A stretch of 64,000 nucleotides of DNA, taken from positions 124,001 to 188,000 of the forward strand of contig NZ_JACIDM010000001.1 in assembly GCF_014196335.1 (NCBI RefSeq), read 5' to 3'. Below the pieces are notes generated by a model. That model was not told the origin of the DNA. It did no database searches and saw only the letters and a program-made list of their open reading frames with translations. This document shows positions 54,704-61,431 of this stretch, one piece after another. The stretch comes from Brevundimonas lenta (lineage in GTDB: Bacteria; Pseudomonadota; Alphaproteobacteria; Caulobacterales; Caulobacteraceae). The position numbers were made by a program, and so were the translations under genes. How positions within the stretch are numbered: the first letter of the stretch is position 1; every line of letters begins with the position of its first letter.

Positions 54704-55554
54704 TGGGGCGCATTCTTCAGTTTTCGGACGTCCATTTCGGATGCGAACACAGGCGGGCCTGCGCCGCAGCGCTGGACTTCGCACACGCCTCGCCGCCGGA
54801 TCTGGTGCTGATCACCGGCGACGTCACCCAGAAGGGTCTGCCCGACGAGTTCGCCGCCGCCGGGGAATGGATCCGGCGCATGCCGGAGCCGACCTTCGTC
54901 ATCGTCGGAAATCACGACGTGCCCTACTGGAGCCTGCCGGCGCGCCTGTTCCATCCGTGGAAGGCGTTCGAGGACGCCATCGGCCACCCGGCCCACGACC
55001 ACCAGTTCCTCAGCCCCGCCCTGATGGTCCGGGGCGTGGTCACGGCGCGGGGCTGGCAGGCGCGGCCCAACTGGTCGAAGGGCGTCATCGACCTCGATCA
55101 GACACGCAAGGCCGCCGCCGCGCTGCGCCAGGCGCCCGTCGGCGCGCTGCGCGTGCTGGCCTGTCACCATCCGCTGATCGAGATGATCGGCACGCCCATG
55201 ACCGGCGACGTGAAGCGCGGCGACGACGCGGCCGCGATCTTCGCCGAGGCCGGGGTTGATCTGATCACCACCGGACACGTCCACGTGCCCTTCGCCCTGC
55301 CGATCAACCTCGGCGATCACTGCTCCTATGCGGTCGGCTGCGGGACCCTGTCGCACCGGGAGCGGGGGTCGCCCCCCAGCTTCAACCAGATCGAATGGGA
55401 CGCGAAGGAAATCACCGTCACCGCCATCGCCTGGACCGGAGACGCCTTCGCGCCCAGCCAGACCTGGCGTCTGCCGCGCCGCCAGGACACGCGCAAAACA
55501 GCCACGGCGCCTGATCCCGCCACCCCCGGCGAGCGCGAGCGGGCCGCCGTCTGA
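54703..55554 (+). CDS. Calcineurin-like metallophosphoesterase
   Basis: This is a 283-residue metallophosphoesterase. All five core motifs are visible: FSDVHFG (D, H), ITGDVTQKG (D), VGNHDVPY (N, H), ACHHPL and TGHVHVPF. The active site therefore binds two metal ions. The substrate may be a cyclic nucleotide or a lipid-phosphate head group; the pairing with a lipid kinase favours the second, but the similarity to CpdA-like esterases is equally strong. GTG 54703 is the first codon and overlaps the preceding stop. A hairpin follows at 55569. Confidence 0.87.
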   Translation: MGRILQFSDVHFGCEHRRACAAALDFAHASPPDLVLITGDVTQKGLPDEFAAAGEWIRRMPEPTFVIVGNHDVPYWSLPARLFHPWKAFEDAIGHPAHDHQFLSPALMVRGVVTARGWQARPNWSKGVIDLDQTRKAAAALRQAPVGALRVLACHHPLIEMIGTPMTGDVKRGDDAAAIFAEAGVDLITTGHVHVPFALPINLGDHCSYAVGCGTLSHRERGSPPSFNQIEWDAKEITVTAIAWTGDAFAPSQTWRLPRRQDTRKTATAPDPATPGERERAAV

Positions 55555-55568
55555 ACCGGCCACGAAAA

Positions 55569-55593
55569 AGGGCCGCGACATCGCCGCGGCCCT
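55569..55593. terminator. Bidirectional hairpin between the phosphoesterase and UPF0391 genes
   Basis: The stem AGGGCCGCG / CGCGGCCCT has a 7-nt loop. The minus-strand side ends in CTTTTTCG, a good terminator for the small membrane gene. The plus-strand side has a shorter CTTC tail. Confidence 0.75.
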
Positions 55594-55613
55594 CTTCGAT
55601 CAAGTCTGTCTCG

Positions 55614-55778
55614 CTAGATTCGTCGCCCTCGACCGGTCACGAAGTGCACGATCAACAGGATGATGAAGACCACGAACAGAATGTAGGCGATGTTCATCGA
55701 AAGGCCCGCGACACCGCCGGCGCCGAGGGCGCCTGCGACGAGAGCGAGCACGAGAAATATCAGTGCCCAGCGCAGCAT
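55614..55778 (-). CDS. UPF0391/DUF1328 small membrane protein (54 residues)
   Basis: This short gene encodes [40 protein letters not shown] and [14 protein letters not shown]. It is a two-helix inner-membrane protein with the family hallmark of glycine-rich first helix, then AYILF and a C-terminal basic tail after a V-H-F segment. Such proteins (E. coli YtjA type) are often envelope-stress or RpoS induced. AAGGAA lies 7 nt before the ATG. It is followed by a T-rich hairpin terminator. Confidence 0.9.
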   Translation of the reverse strand: MLRWALIFLVLALVAGALGAGGVAGLSMNIAYILFVVFIILLIVHFVTGRGRRI

Positions 55779-55866
55779 TGAGAGATTCCTTCCGCACAGT
55801 TTTCACGGAACGGCTGTGTTCGCCGCACCTGTATGAACAACGTTCGGAAGGGTCTGCTGTTCCGCT

Positions 55867-56271
55867 TTAGCGGCGACGGCGGCCGTGCGGTTTTTCGGTG
55901 AAGGCCGCAGCCACGATGCTGGCAAGCGCCGGATTGCGAAGGAAGATCCAGCCGCCGGCCAGGGCCGCCGCAGTGCCGAGGATCGGGCGCTGTTTGAACA
56001 GCATGAACGCCCGTTCGCCGAGGCCGTAAGTCTCGTCCGCTTCAGGCTCGGCCGGCTCGTCGCTCTTCAGATAGGTCAGCGCCACGGCCAGGGCGACGAC
56101 GGCGAACAGCAGCATGGTGATGGCCGCGGCCGCGAGCGGCACGACGACCATGCACAGGGCGTAGAAGACGGTCGCCCCCAGACAGACGACGGCGACCAGC
56201 GCCGCCCCGGCCGCGATCGCGGCCGCGACGGCTTTCTTCGTCACCGAGCGGATCAGCCCCCCGCCGATCAT
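55867..56271 (-). CDS. Two-helix membrane protein of holin-like/YqjE type
   Basis: This is a 134-residue protein with three hydrophobic segments: two adjoining helices (about residues 14-38 and 42-66) and a weaker one near the C terminus (PILGTAAALAGGWIFLRNPA). The acidic linker DEPAEPEADETYGLG is cytoplasmic. The pattern is like YqjE and phage-holin superfamily proteins, which lie in operons with YqjD/ElaB-type proteins. ATGA overlap with the upstream gene (ATG at 56271) shows translational coupling. Function not established. Confidence 0.72.
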   Translation of the reverse strand: MIGGGLIRSVTKKAVAAAIAAGAALVAVVCLGATVFYALCMVVVPLAAAAITMLLFAVVALAVALTYLKSDEPAEPEADETYGLGERAFMLFKQRPILGTAAALAGGWIFLRNPALASIVAAAFTEKPHGRRRR

Positions 56272-56654
56272 CAGCGGCGACGACCGGCGAGCAGCAGGCC
56301 GAGCACCACGCCCACGCCGAGCGCGATCGCGGTCGACTGGATCGGACGCTCCTGAACCCGTTCGGTCAGATAGCGCTGGGCCTCGTCGAAGCGCTCCTGG
56401 GCCTCATCGTAATACTCACGACCCCGCACGCGGGCTTCGTCGTAATAGCCGCGAGCGCGCTGACGCAGGACCTCGGCCTGTTCGCGCATGCGGGCTTCCG
56501 TCTCGGCCGCCTTCTCGCGCAGACGGGTTTCAGCTGCAGTCGCCTTCTCGCGCAGATCGTCCTTCTCCACGCCACCCAGCGTCTTGAGGTCGTCCTTCAG
56601 CGTGTTGATGTCGTTCTTCACGGCTGCTCGTGCCGCCGCCTTGGTGGTCGCCAT
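56271..56654 (-). CDS. DUF883/ElaB-YqjD-like membrane-anchored protein
   Basis: This 127-residue protein has a long amphipathic coiled coil (KAAARAAVKNDINTLKDDLK, TAAETRLREKAAETEARMRE, YYDEARVRGREYYDEAQERF) and a C-terminal transmembrane helix followed by GRRR: STAIALGVGVVLGLLLAGRRR. This matches YqjD/ElaB, which bind ribosomes and tether them to the inner membrane in stationary phase. The ATG at 56654 is favoured over an in-frame ATG at 56675. It starts the operon with the holin-like gene. Confidence 0.85.
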   Translation of the reverse strand: MATTKAAARAAVKNDINTLKDDLKTLGGVEKDDLREKATAAETRLREKAAETEARMREQAEVLRQRARGYYDEARVRGREYYDEAQERFDEAQRYLTERVQERPIQSTAIALGVGVVLGLLLAGRRR

Positions 56655-56790
56655 TATGCGCGCTCCGTTCGTCAAGCTTGACGGTTAGATAGAGAACCCT
56701 GAGCCGGAACGCCACTCCGCCGTCACGGTTCCCGCATTGCAGCATTGCGGGACTCTGGCGAACCGGCTCCGGGCGGAATAGACAACCATC

Positions 56791-57444
56791 ATGACCGACT
56801 GGCTGTTTTCGCCCGCCCCGACCCCGTCGCTGCCCGTCACGGGCCAGACCGCGCGCTTCCCCGTCCGCCGCATCCTGTGCGTCGGCCAGAACTACGCCGG
56901 GCATGCCAGGGAGATGGGCCACGCCCGCGCAGAGCCCTTCTTCTTCTCCAAACCGGCCGACGCCGTGGTGACGGACGGCGCTGATCCGCTGTTCCCGACG
57001 GCGACGGCCAACCTGCACCATGAGGTCGAACTGGTGTGCGCCATCGGCGAGGACGGCGGCATCGCCGGCTGGGCCGTCGGGTGCGACCTGACCCGGCGCG
57101 ATCTTCAGGCGGCCGCCAAGGAGAAGGGCCGCCCGTGGGACGCCGCCAAGGGCTTCGACCAGTCCGCGCCCTGCGGCGCGATCACCCTGGGCGCCCTTCC
57201 CGACCCGGCCGCGCCGATCGCCCTGACGGTCAACGGAGAGGCGCGTCAGTCGGGCCGTCTGGACGACATGGTCTGGAACCCTGAAGAGATCCTGGCCAAG
57301 GCGCGGGAGTTGTGGGACGTGCGCCCGGGCGACCTGATCTTCACCGGCACCCCCGAAGGGGTCGGCCCGGTTCAGCCGGGAGACCGGATCGAGGCGACCA
57401 TCGGGGGCCTGGCGCCCCTCGCCTTCACCCTGAGGCCGAGATGA
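56791..57444 (+). CDS. Fumarylacetoacetate hydrolase-family protein
   Basis: This is a 217-residue FAH-fold enzyme. Seen: RILCVGQNYAGHAREMG, PFFFSKPADAVV, the metal-binding EVELVCAIGEDGG, GCDLTRRDLQAAAKEKGRPW and GDLIFTGTPEGVGPVQPGDR, which are the standard blocks for 2-oxo-acid hydrolase/decarboxylase and fumarylpyruvate hydrolase proteins. The short length suits a single FAH domain. The last nucleotides overlap the ATG of the maleylacetoacetate isomerase-like gene, making an operon for the last steps of an aromatic ring breakdown route such as homogentisate or gentisate. The dioxygenase is not in the window. Confidence 0.9.
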   Translation: MTDWLFSPAPTPSLPVTGQTARFPVRRILCVGQNYAGHAREMGHARAEPFFFSKPADAVVTDGADPLFPTATANLHHEVELVCAIGEDGGIAGWAVGCDLTRRDLQAAAKEKGRPWDAAKGFDQSAPCGAITLGALPDPAAPIALTVNGEARQSGRLDDMVWNPEEILAKARELWDVRPGDLIFTGTPEGVGPVQPGDRIEATIGGLAPLAFTLRPR

Positions 57445-58073
57445 TCCTCCACAACTACTGGCGCTCCGGCACCTCATATCGCACCCGCATCGCGATGGAG
57501 CTCAAGGGCCTCGCCTACCGGCAACGCGGCGTCGATCTTCGCCACGGCGACCAGAAGTCCGACAGCTATCTGGCCCTGAATCCGCAGGGTCTGGTCCCGG
57601 CCCTCGAGGTCGACGATACGGTCCTGATCCAGAGCCCCGCCATCCTCGAATGGCTTGAGGAGGCCTATCCGCTTCCGCCGCTGCTGCCGGCCGGGCCGGT
57701 GCCGCGCGCCCACGTTCGAGCCATGTCCGCCCTGGTCGGCTGCGACATCCATCCGCTGAACAATTTGCGTGTCGGCAAGGCGTTGAAAGAGACGTTCGGC
57801 GCCGATCAGGCCGCCATCGACGCCTGGGCCGCCCGCTGGATCAATCCGGGGTTCGAGGCGCTGGAGGCGCTGGTCGCGCGCCACGGGGCCGGCTGGTGCT
57901 ACGGCGCCTCACCAACCCTGGCCGACTGCTACCTGATCCCGCAGATCTATTCGGCGCAGCGTTTCAACGTGCCGCTGGACGCCTTCCCGCACCTGATGGC
58001 CGTCGACGCCGCGGCGAAGAACCACCACGCCTTCATCGCCGCCCACCCGGACAACCAGCCCGACGCGGACTGA
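57441..58073 (+). CDS. maiA: Maleylacetoacetate/maleylpyruvate isomerase (zeta GST)
   Basis: This is a zeta-class glutathione transferase (210 residues) that isomerises maleylacetoacetate or maleylpyruvate with glutathione. The N-terminal thioredoxin domain starts MILHNYWRSGTSYRTRIAME; the S-x-x-S-Y-R region carries the catalytic Ser that activates glutathione. NPQGLVPALEVDD and the glutathione-binding QSPAILEWLEE follow. The C-terminal helical domain has HPLNNLRVGKALKETFG and LADCYLIPQIYSAQRFNV, typical of this enzyme. ATG 57441 overlaps the FAH stop (ATGA), so the two are coexpressed. Confidence 0.9.
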   Translation: MILHNYWRSGTSYRTRIAMELKGLAYRQRGVDLRHGDQKSDSYLALNPQGLVPALEVDDTVLIQSPAILEWLEEAYPLPPLLPAGPVPRAHVRAMSALVGCDIHPLNNLRVGKALKETFGADQAAIDAWAARWINPGFEALEALVARHGAGWCYGASPTLADCYLIPQIYSAQRFNVPLDAFPHLMAVDAAAKNHHAFIAAHPDNQPDAD

Positions 58074-58076
58074 GGC

Positions 58077-58967
58077 TCAGGCCAGGAACCGGTTCACCGC
58101 CGCAATGAAGCGGGCCGGCTGGTCGATCATGACCATGTGCTCCGCCCCCTCGATGTGTTCGAACGTCGCCGGTCGCGGGAGGTTGGCGTAGGCCCCCCGG
58201 AACAGGGTGTCGGTGCGGCTGCGCGGCGAGTTCTGATCGGTGCTCCAGCCGTAGACCACCGTCACCGGCGCCGTGATGTCGGCCAGCCGGCGGCGCAGGT
58301 CGATCGTCATGACCTCGTACAGGGACTGGGCCAGCACCTTCCGGTCGCCGCCCTGCCAGCCCATCGTTCCGAACAGGGCGTCGGTCGCCCCGCCCAGCTC
58401 CAGCCCCATCTCCTGGCCGCGAGCCCGCAAGGCGTCGTCGCCGAGGAACTGGATCGCCTGATAGGCCACCTGGGCGATCGGCTCGACGTCGCCCACCGTC
58501 GCCTGCGGGCTGATCAACGCGGCGAAGAAGGGCGAGGAATCCACCGTCATCAGCCGCGCTACCCGTCCCGGCGCATCCGCGGCGACGCGGATGCCCAACT
58601 GGCCGCCCATGGAATGGCCGATGATCGACGGCCGATTCAATCGCTGTTCGGCGATGTAGCGCCGGATCTCGGCAGCCACGGCGCCCATGACCGCGCCTTC
58701 CGCATTCCCTTGCGGGGCCAGGTCCCCGAAGCCGCGCACGGACACCAGGTGCAGGCGATAGCGGCCCCCAAGCCGGTCGGCGGTGCCGCGCCACACCGCG
58801 CTGGTTGAGGCCAGCCCCGGGATCAGGATCAGGTCAGGGCCTCGCCCGCGCGTCTCGACCACGATCCTGCGCGAGGCGAAGGCGGCCTGCGCCCAGGCGC
58901 CGGAACCGGCCGCGCACAGCATGCCGCCCGCCAGCGCGCCCTTCAGGATGTTTCGCCGTTGTTCCAT
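58077..58967 (-). CDS. Tat-exported alpha/beta hydrolase
   Basis: This 296-residue hydrolase has a twin-arginine-type signal MEQRRNILKGALAGG followed by a hydrophobic stretch and ALA/GAWAQ cleavage. The fold motifs are DLILIPGLASTSAVWRG (oxyanion region), the elbow IIGHSMGGQLGIRVA with the nucleophile Ser, an acid in ITAPVTVVYGWSTDQNSPRS and the catalytic His in IEGAEHMVMIDQPARF. The start at 58967 has GGGAG upstream; the frame goes on far upstream across the GST gene, but that is coincidence. It is convergent with maiA, 3 nt between the stops. Likely an esterase of unknown substrate. Confidence 0.87.
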   Translation of the reverse strand: MEQRRNILKGALAGGMLCAAGSGAWAQAAFASRRIVVETRGRGPDLILIPGLASTSAVWRGTADRLGGRYRLHLVSVRGFGDLAPQGNAEGAVMGAVAAEIRRYIAEQRLNRPSIIGHSMGGQLGIRVAADAPGRVARLMTVDSSPFFAALISPQATVGDVEPIAQVAYQAIQFLGDDALRARGQEMGLELGGATDALFGTMGWQGGDRKVLAQSLYEVMTIDLRRRLADITAPVTVVYGWSTDQNSPRSRTDTLFRGAYANLPRPATFEHIEGAEHMVMIDQPARFIAAVNRFLA

Positions 58968-59015
58968 CAGCTCCCGGGGTCCAGTTTCCGGCTCATAACG
59001 CACAGGGAGACGCAG

Positions 59016-59663
59016 ATGACCCCGCCGTCCGACGAGATCGTTTTCTACACCAACCCCATGTCGCGCGGCCGCATCGCCCGCTGGATGCTGGAGGAGGTGG
59101 GCCGCCCGTACCGCACCGTCGTTCTGGATTTTGGCACGACTATGAAGGCCGCCGCCTATCTGGCGATCAATCCGATGGGCAAGGTGCCGGCCGTCACCTG
59201 GCGAGGCGTCACCGTCACCGAATGCGCCGCCGTCTGCGCCTGGCTGGCCGACGCCTTTCCGGAGGCCGGGCTGGCCCCGGCGTTCGATGATCCGCTTCGC
59301 GGGCCGTACCTGCGCTGGATGTTCTTCGCCGCCGGGCCCGTCGAGGCCGCCGTCACCGCCAAATCGCTGAACCTGCTGGCCCCGGCCGACAAGGCGGGGA
59401 TGGCCGGCTACGGCAGCTTCGAACAGGTCGTCGACACGCTGGAGAGCGCGGTGTCGGGCGAGGAGCCGTGGATCCTCGGCGAGCGCTTCTCGGCCGCCGA
59501 CGTCTATGTCGGCAGCCAGATCGGCTGGGGGCTGCAGTTCGGCTCCCTGCCGGACCGCCCGGCCTTCAGGGCCTATGCGGAGCGGATCTTCGCGCGCGAG
59601 GCCGCGGTCCGGGCGCGCGCCATCGACGACGCGCTGATCGCGGCCGCCAATGTCGCAAGCTGA
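59016..59663 (+). CDS. Glutathione S-transferase family protein
   Basis: This 215-residue cytoplasmic GST has the thioredoxin-like N domain (EIVFYTNPMSRGRIARWM, KVPAVTWRGVTVTECAAV) and the helical C domain (WILGERFSAADVYVGSQIGW). Ser and Arg in NPMSRGRI give the likely glutathione-activating site. ATG 59016 is preceded by GGGAGA. It resembles the beta/YfcG-like GSTs of proteobacteria; a detoxification or redox role is inferred. It diverges from the Tat hydrolase gene by 48 bp and is convergent with the M23 gene. Confidence 0.85.
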   Translation: MTPPSDEIVFYTNPMSRGRIARWMLEEVGRPYRTVVLDFGTTMKAAAYLAINPMGKVPAVTWRGVTVTECAAVCAWLADAFPEAGLAPAFDDPLRGPYLRWMFFAAGPVEAAVTAKSLNLLAPADKAGMAGYGSFEQVVDTLESAVSGEEPWILGERFSAADVYVGSQIGWGLQFGSLPDRPAFRAYAERIFAREAAVRARAIDDALIAAANVAS

Positions 59664-59670
59664 GGGGGGG

Positions 59671-61023
59671 TTAGCCCTGGGCGGGACGCAGGCCGCCGGA
59701 CATGGCGGCCTGTTGGGCGCGACGCTCGCCGCCCGAGGCGATGATGCGGTCGATGCGGGCCTTTTCGGCGCGGAACGCCGCCAGGTCCGAGCCGGCCAGA
59801 ACCGTGCCTTCCTGGGTGCGGACGCCGGCCGGATTGATCCGTTGGCCGCCGCGCCAGATTTCGTAGTGCAGGTGCGGACCGGTCGAGGCGCCGGTCGAAC
59901 CGACATAGGCGACGATCTGGCCCTGACGGACGCGCTGACCGGCGCGAACGCCCGGCGCGTAGCGCGACAGGTGGCCGTAGCCGCTTTCGAGGCCGTTCGG
60001 GTGACGGATGCGCAGCCAGTTGCCGTAGCCGCCCCAGCGGCGGGCCTCGACGACCACGCCGTCAGCCGGGGCGACGACCGGCGTGCCCATGCCCGCGGCG
60101 AAGTCGATGCCCTGGTGCATCTTGCGATAGCCGGCGATCGGGTGACGACGGAAGCCGAACGAGGACGAGACCCGGAAGCCCCGCTCCAGCGGCGTGCGCA
60201 TGAAGGCCGAGCGGGTGTTCTTGCCCGTGGCGTCGAAATACTGGGCTTCTTTCGCGCCTTCCGCCTTGAAGCGATAGAAGACCACGCCCTTCAGCTCGGC
60301 GTACAGCAGGTCGCCGGAGCCGATGGTGCGGCCGTTCTCGGTGACCGTGCGGTCGAAGACGTAGGTGAATTGATCGTCGGACTTGATGTCCCGATCCATA
60401 TCGAACTTGTGCGAGAACAGGCGGCCGGCCTGACGGGCCACGCCAGCCGGGGCGCCTTCGCGACGCGCCGTACGCGACAGCGAGCCCTCGACCTTGCCCT
60501 TCAGCACGACGGTCTCGTGCGTGACCTTTTCTTCCAGCGCGCGCAGGCGCAGGGCGCCGTCGAAGCTGCGCGACACGGTCAGCTGGCTGGCCGGGCCCGT
60601 GCGCATGGTCAGGCCGATCAGACGGGCGTCGCCCCGGCCGCCGCGCGGCTTGGCGATGGCGGTCTCGAACTTCTGGCCGGCCCGCATCGAGCTGACGTCC
60701 ATGGCGTTCGACAGGGTGGCGGCGACGGCCGAAGCCTCTTCCGGCGCGATGCCGGTGCGGCGCACGGCCTGTTCGAAGGTCTCGCCCTTGCGGATCTGGA
60801 CCGGCACCGCTTCCGGCGTGGTCAGACCAGCGGGCATGCCGCCGGCGGCGAAGGCCTGGGCCTCCAGTGCGGCGATCTGAACTTGCGTGAGGGGCGGAGC
60901 CTCTTCCGCCTTGGCGGGTTGGTATACGCGACCGGCAAGCAGCGCCACCGAGATCGCCGCCACCGCTGTCAAAGCGTGCGGAGCGATGCGCATCGGCTGG
61001 CGACGTGGATCGAACTGAGCCAT
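59671..61023 (-). CDS. M23-family peptidoglycan endopeptidase
   Basis: This is a 450-residue envelope protein with an N-terminal membrane anchor/signal (residues 15-32, LTAVAAISVALLAG). It has a LysM/OapA-like region (about 74-160; RKGETFEQAVRRTGIAPEEA), a second beta domain, and a C-terminal M23 lysostaphin-like peptidase (about 285-400). Zinc ligands are His303 and Asp307 in MHQGIDF and His386 in TGPHLHYEI, with His384 as catalytic base. It should cut peptide crosslinks of the cell wall during growth or division. The start at 61023 has GGGGA upstream. It is oriented away from the large envelope gene at 61432. Confidence 0.93.
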   Translation of the reverse strand: MAQFDPRRQPMRIAPHALTAVAAISVALLAGRVYQPAKAEEAPPLTQVQIAALEAQAFAAGGMPAGLTTPEAVPVQIRKGETFEQAVRRTGIAPEEASAVAATLSNAMDVSSMRAGQKFETAIAKPRGGRGDARLIGLTMRTGPASQLTVSRSFDGALRLRALEEKVTHETVVLKGKVEGSLSRTARREGAPAGVARQAGRLFSHKFDMDRDIKSDDQFTYVFDRTVTENGRTIGSGDLLYAELKGVVFYRFKAEGAKEAQYFDATGKNTRSAFMRTPLERGFRVSSSFGFRRHPIAGYRKMHQGIDFAAGMGTPVVAPADGVVVEARRWGGYGNWLRIRHPNGLESGYGHLSRYAPGVRAGQRVRQGQIVAYVGSTGASTGPHLHYEIWRGGQRINPAGVRTQEGTVLAGSDLAAFRAEKARIDRIIASGGERRAQQAAMSGGLRPAQG

Positions 61024-61431
61024 CGGTCCCCGATAAACGACGACGCCAGACCGGCGCCAAAGCTACTGTTAAGCAAGGATCGCGCCTGAGCCGCCCCCCG
61101 GGGGCCGCCAGTCGCGAGACAGGCCGTATAGCCCGCCGGGACCATCATGGGAAGCCGGATCGTTACAGACCGTTAACCGAGGCCGTAGTCTCGGGTAAAG
61201 CTTGCGTGATCGGTGAGATTAGCCTGAGGTCTCGCCAGTGTATTCGTAGCGATTAGACGAGGATATCGGAGTCCCGTTCCGCATGGATCGGCCGCCGACT
61301 CGGACTGCATTCAAAGTGGCCGATACGCCACTCATCTGTGGCCCACTGGACACGCATTTGTTGCTCATCGGGAGTCCTCATTTGCTCATCACCCATTCCA
61401 CCGGAGGATGCGTCCCGATAAGGACCAGGGC
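61024..61431. other. Intergenic region before the YdbH-like gene
   Basis: This 408-bp divergent region must hold two promoters. I see TTAA-bearing sites (GTTAAGC near 61071 and CGTTAACCG near 61170) that could be half-sites for cell-cycle regulators such as CtrA, but not a full paired motif. A possible short gene on the minus strand (61253-61396) is listed separately. No tRNA is recognisable. Confidence 0.5.
61253..61396 (-). CDS. Possible small protein (47 residues), doubtful
   Basis: A frame from ATG 61396 encodes MGDEQMRTPDEQQMRVQWAT, DEWRIGHFECSPSRRPIHAE and RDSDILV, ending TAA. Its composition is balanced and not like a GC-frame artefact, and the region is less GC-rich than its neighbours. 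No family is recognised and no convincing ribosome site precedes it. It could be leftover non-coding DNA. Confidence 0.25.
   Translation of the reverse strand: MGDEQMRTPDEQQMRVQWATDEWRIGHFECSPSRRPIHAERDSDILV

Noticed and set aside
58077..59906. A 609-codon frame on the minus strand spanning the Tat hydrolase and the antisense of the GST gene
   Set aside because: Only the part from 58967 has hydrolase motifs and a signal peptide; the upstream part mirrors the GST gene and has Arg/Ala/Pro-rich antisense composition.
61080..61260. Possible tRNA or small RNA before the YdbH-like gene
   Set aside because: No cloverleaf, T-loop consensus or terminator could be found.
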